From Camelus bactrianus (taxonomy: Eukaryota > Chordata > Mammalia > Artiodactyla > Camelidae): 64,000 nt of DNA. Below are positions 59,172 to 64,000 of this stretch, one piece after another. Where the stretch lies: the NCBI RefSeq assembly GCF_048773025.1, contig NC_133539.1, positions 32,871,001 to 32,935,000 of the forward strand. Reading direction: 5' to 3'. Both the position numbers and the translations under genes were made by a program. Within the stretch, counting starts at the first letter, position 1, and every line of letters begins with the position of its first letter. Under the pieces are notes generated by a model. It made no database searches and was not told the DNA's origin. It worked only from the letters and a program-made list of their open reading frames with translations.

Positions 59172-62100
59172 AAAACTGTTCTCTCTTCTAGTAATTATTT
59201 TCTAGAGAATAAAAATATACTGATTTAAAGAGAATTTTATAAATTAATCTATTTTCTATCTTTTAACAAACTTTTAAGGCATTTTCAGACCTTGAAAGGA
59301 GCACATTTTTTCATAGTAGCTTTACTACATTCATCCTGTGCAGTTCACTTTGGTAGTTCTTACCCTCTGATAAGCTTAAATTGCTTATAGAAAACATTTT
59401 TCAACGGCAGTTCGCTATCTAAATGTGGCAGTGCATTTCAGTATTATAGCTTCAAGAAGTGCTTTTGGCTGTAAGTTCAATACTTGGACTAAGAAAGAAG
59501 TGTAATAGACTCTTGGCAGCGTTTGACGTACTTAAGTCCTAATTTCTTACTCCCGGTTCTGTGTATCTAATACCAGAACTTTTTCCTCACCTTCCCTTCC
59601 ATTTCAACTTTTATTCCTTTTGCTTATTATTTTCCAACTCTGTTCCTCCTTTCTCTCTCTCTTTTCTTTCTGTCTTTCTTTTTTTTTTTTTTTTTCTTTT
59701 TTGCTTCTGTTTCTCCTTATAACCCCAGAAGTCAGCATTTGGGGATATAATAAAGGAAGATGATCAGGATCAGGGCATGGCAAATCAGTTTTTACTTTTA
59801 CCCTTTCTCCATAGTTCTGCCCCAAAGTACATATGTGTACATTCAGAATATATGTACAACTTATGCAATGAAATGAGGTGAAGATGGAAAATATATAGAA
59901 TGCTTGGGAGTAAATAGATCCCTGCTCAAATAGAGCCCAATTACCTGTCAGTGGTCTACTCTTTGGTTCCATATCCACTCCCAACAACAGAAACAGAATT
60001 TTATTCACATAAATGCTTGGAGTCTGATCTGTGTAATTAGTTTATTAAGTAGTCTGTTTCTCTCAGCTCAGATATGGCTGAATAGCTGTGCCTTATTGTG
60101 GGTCTCTGTTTCAGTTACCTAGAAACAAACTCAGTGTGCAATACTCCTCTGCACTGCAGATAAATGTAAAGCCCAATGATCTCTCATTTATTTATTTAAG
60201 AATTAAAAGTTTAAGAAATAGAAAATGTCACCTTTCTCGGAAGGACCCTAATTAGTATCACTTTGCTATAGGTAGTGGAAATAAAAAGGCTCCTTATTTT
60301 ACAAAAAGGAAAACTAAAGCTCAGTGTTAACCAGTGTTCCTTATTTATCCATATTTTAAATGGATGAGTCAGACTTTAAACTTAGTTCAGTCAATGCCCA
60401 AAGCTTACATTCCTTCACCGATTTTCTGCTGCTTCAGTTGCTGAATCCATATTGTCAATTATGTTAGCCAAAGTCACTTTTGAAAAACTAGGATGGGCTC
60501 TCTGATAACGTGCAGCACTGAACTGCAGTCCCTGGATGCTAGAAGTTGGAGAACTGGCTCCTCCCAGGACACTTTACTGCTGCCATTCTCTCGTTTCATG
60601 CTTTCTTCTATTTGTATGCCATTTCTGGAAATTTGCAAAATTCCTAACAAACTGACCATTTCTAGCATGAATATACAGCCATATTAAAACCTCTAATTAG
60701 TTTAGTATCTTCCAGCAATTAACTTCTAAGCTCCATAAGGGTTAAAATATTTATTACGTTTTATCTTATCATTATGGATCCTAATTTTATGTTCTCTATG
60801 CTGTGGTCCACAACTAAATCTACATTAACATTCTCTTGTATTGTATTCTTATTCCCAACTTTCTGTTTTACCATTTTCTTTCCTAAGGTCATTGGCATTA
60901 AAGGTATAGCCAACTGCTTTGATTCCTTTTTGCCTTTAGACCACTGCTTCTCTTAAGTCCTTCCTAATTATCTTAAAATACACTCATCTGCATTTTCAAA
61001 GTAACTGTCATTTCCAATAAATGAAGGCAGTATCCTCTTTAAAGACAGTCTTATTTCTAGCCTCTCTTTAGTTTTTGTTCTATCTCTAATAGTGCCAGAT
61101 GAGGCAGATAGGACAAAAACCAATAAACAAACAAGGGAAGACAAAATAAATGATTGGATTTTCCCAGAAGGAAATTTTGCTGATCATAAAGCAAACAAGT
61201 CTCACTAGAGCAAAGAGAACAGAAGGCCGATTGAAATGGATTAATCAGGAAGTTAGTAGCTGGTGGGGAAGCAAAGAAAATGGGAAGACCACCCACTTCA
61301 GAAAAAGAATCATTAAACCTGGAAAAGGGTGAGAAAAGAAAGTTACATCACACAGAAGTTTTAAAATGAAAAATGGTAGAGAGGCTGCCCATATTTTAAG
61401 ATAGGATCAAAAAAGCCTGTAAACAGGGGGCTAAAAATGAAGTATGTGATATCATATGTACCCAGTGGGGTAGGTCCGAATTTCCTATTTTACTCCGGTA
61501 ATCACTGTCAGAGTTCTGCCCCATTACTTTGCATCTATTACACCTGATTCCCCATTTTGTCATTTTTAGAATCCCTGAGAAGCAATGCTGTGGCTTAGCT
61601 TCTAATTGGCTCCTGAAACACCTAATTTCTATTATCTTTACCATTTACCTGAGCCACCTTGAATGAGCAGGTGAGACTCAGAAATGAATAATGGATATGT
61701 GATTTCTTTACATCCTGTAGCTGACTTAAATCCATGACTAAGTTGATATTGTTTCCTAAAAATATTTGACGAACGTATGATATCTTGAAGAATGAGCTAT
61801 TCATGAATGATGGTGCGTTAATAGTAGCCAAGAATACCACCACTATCTTTTGTATAAATCACAGAACTGTGGAGTAGCTCAGCTTGTGCTGAGACTCATT
61901 CCCTAGCCTGGCCTCCTGTATGCTAATATTGTTTTCCTTGTTCTAAATGCGAGGGCCCTAGTGACTGTTTATGAACAATCATGCCTTATTTGCCTGCTTT
62001 GGACTGAAGCCTTTTGCTGTTTTCCTGTGGAACAGCTGCATAACTTGGGCCAGGACCAAATTGTTCCACTTGACATTGCTATAGAGGCATTCTATTCTTT

Positions 62101-63774
62101 CCTTAAAAGAGAGATTACTGTACATGTCTGTCTTTTGTTTTAATTTTAGTTTAAAGTGAGGACTGAGCTAATGCCAACCACTTTCCTTTCAAGTCCCCAG
62201 AGTTTTTGCAACCATCGTCTTTCTTTGGCTGAATTCCCAGGCAGCTTTCAGGCAGCAGCATTCTCCATTTATAGAAGTAGAGGGGGGGAAATAGCTGTTA
62301 TATTACATTAAAGTTATGACCTTAAAAGGTGTGGGGTTGCCCCTCACATGCTGCAGCTAAAGAATCATCATTCATTTTAATCAAATGTTTAACACTTTGT
62401 AAATTTACTTCAGAAAAATAAAGGGATATTTTCAGTCATGTGTATTTATTATTTATTCTATAACAGAAAATAACTGTAGGTATTGATAAATTTTTCACTG
62501 TATCCAGCATGATGTTTATGTTGTACTTACTGTTTTACCTTCTGGTAACCACAGTGTTTCTTATGTTTTTGGCATAAATCTAGTATATGTAATTGCATAG
62601 CACATAACATTGCTATTATGTACAAGAAGAAAGATTTTCATCTTTAGGAAGACAGATCACATATCGTATAACAACTAGTGAGATATTTTAGAGGAACACT
62701 TATGCATCCATTTTCAAAATGATCAAGACTTTAAGAAGAAATTTGATAAGAACACACTGATGCATTTTCCTTTTTGCATAATAGAGCTTTTAAAACGAGA
62801 TGCAAATTAAGGCAAAACAATTTTATTTGACGTCCCTGTTCTCAGCCTAGTGTGCATCTTTTTTACAAATCACAGGTTATTTACTAATTGTCATATAATC
62901 TAGTCACAGTCAGAAGTGACAAAACAAACGAGTTAAAGAAGGCAAGTTATCCAGGGTGAAATGTATTAGCCCCAAACAAAACAAAGTATAAATTTGTCAA
63001 CCAAAGAACCATGCAAGAGGCTGTAAATAATAAAATAGTTTCTTTGGGGTCTTAAGAACTGCAATTCAGGAGAACACATGTTCCGATTAAACCAAAGGAA
63101 TGCTCAGGGGAAAAGAAAGAGTCAGGGGCTTAAAAAGGCAAAAGGCATGAGACTGTTAAAAGTTGCCTGATGAGAATTGTGATTGACTCTGATGTGAGTC
63201 AGAAAATATTTGTCCTTAAGGAATCATGTATTATTTTAGGGTAGTCCAATAAGTAGATAGGCTGCCTCAAGTTATTTTAGGGTTAAGGGTCCAGTAAGTA
63301 TCTTGAGTTTCTGGCAGATGACTTGGAAGCCTTCATTAGAACAGTGAGATCAGGAGGTCAGACTCCATCGGGCTGAGATGTGCAGAAGTCACACTTCCTT
63401 AATGCTCTCCTGGCTCCATTTTAGAGAGTTCTTTCAACAACACGGACTCCATTTTGATTTTCCTTTCACAAACTTTGGGAAAAGAGTATGAGTTACAATG
63501 ATAATAATTTTATATGATTTGACCTAATGCCTAGTAGATGTTAATTATACAATACCTATCTCTCTCCTGCCATCTATGCTATAGAAAGCCATCTAATTAA
63601 TCTTCAAGGTCTTTGTTTATGTTCAGATATAATACCTAAGCTGTCCTGCTCTAGGGCAGAAAAAACTGACACAGTAGAAAGGGAAATACAGTAGTAGGTT
63701 TGAAGAATAAATCTGTGCGTATCTGTTGGCCTAAGTGGTCTTGAGCAAATCGCTTAACCACACCAAAAAATTTT
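59172..63774. other. Intronic stretch with no confidently named content
   Basis: No gene supported. Pyrimidine-rich tract at about 59640-59710. About 61860-62330 is less AT-rich and free of recognised repeats, a candidate conserved non-coding segment. About 63090-63480 contains GACTCCATCGGGCTGAGATG and GGACTCCATTTTGATTTTCC, which hint at an old repeat I cannot name. Confidence 0.5.
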
Positions 63775-64000
63775 TTTTGATTAATAAGCTTTATATTTTT
63801 TAACAGTTTTAGGTTCACAGTGAAATTGAGTGGAAAGTGCAGACAGTTCCCATATACCCCCCATCCCGACTGATGTACAACCTCCCTCACTATCAACAGA
63901 CCACACGACAGCGGTACATTTATTACAAACCTTAAATCTGCAGGGACTAATCATTTTCACCCCAAAGTCTGTAGTTCACCAATGTCACCAAGTATTTTTC
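63775..64000 (-). mobile_element. L1 3' end at the window edge
   Basis: Poly-T, then TTTTAGGTTCACAGTGAAATTGAG, AAAGTGCAGACAGTTCCCATATACC and CCTCCCTCACTATCAACA match the inverted L1M 3' UTR. It runs past the window end. Confidence 0.88.

Larger units (their letters stand above)
54470..64000 (+). other. CADM2: CADM2 intron downstream of the last exon seen (partial)
   Basis: Starts with a GTAAGT donor and runs past the window end in phase 2. It contains the youngest insertions of the window, the solo LTR (55.27-55.87 kb) and the internally deleted L1 (56.10-59.16 kb), then about 4.6 kb without a recognised repeat, and an L1 3' end at the right edge. The exon that completes Ig domain 3 was not seen. 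Confidence 0.85.

Noticed and set aside
57340-59173. Cluster of overlapping open frames on both strands (up to 167 codons)
   Set aside because: They lie in the GC-rich 5' UTR and antisense of ORF1 of an L1. GC-rich DNA has few stop codons by chance, and none of the translations resembles a host protein.

Overview
This window is intronic and exonic DNA from a mammalian nuclear genome. It carries four internal coding exons of CADM2 (cell adhesion molecule 2, also called SynCAM2 or Necl-3) on the + strand: 15421-15573, 17713-17850, 35624-35794 and 54379-54469. The joined translation reads through all three junctions with matching intron phases. It covers the end of the first Ig domain, all of the second, and the start of the third. 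The signal peptide, the start of the first Ig domain, the rest of the third, the transmembrane helix and the cytoplasmic tail lie outside. Nothing here resembles a prokaryotic operon, CRISPR array or phage, and no second host gene is supported.

The rest, about 99%, is AT-rich intron: more than 15.4 kb before the first exon seen, then 2.1 kb, 17.8 kb, 18.6 kb and more than 9.5 kb. It is filled with mammalian repeats of several ages. The oldest are MIR, L2, MER5/MER20-type hAT relics and MLT-type LTRs. Next come long old L1M/HAL1-like copies (11.8-14.7, 24.5-27.0 and 28.3-31.0 kb). Younger L1 3' ends are nested in or beside them. The clearest recent events are a 5'-truncated L1 with a perfect 17-bp target duplication (51.9-52.2 kb), a solo LTR with TG...CA ends (55.27-55.87 kb), and an L1 with its own 5' UTR but most of ORF2 missing, flanked by a perfect 16-bp target duplication (56.1-59.2 kb).

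The host is probably a camelid (Camelus/Vicugna/Lama). The youngest L1 3' UTRs look like the camelid type as I remember it, an older nested L1 is the general even-toed-ungulate type, and I see no Alu, B1/B2, carnivore SINEC, bovine BovB/Bov-tA, pig PRE-1 or whale CHR SINE. This rests on recall, not on a search.

All L1 segments I recognise lie antisense to CADM2, as expected in introns of a transcribed gene. I found no previously undescribed gene system. The items most worth a second look are the internally deleted L1 with a CGCG (BANP-type) palindrome in its 5' UTR, a MER20 copy with a perfect hairpin that looks like a template-switch mutation, and several recent small duplications.
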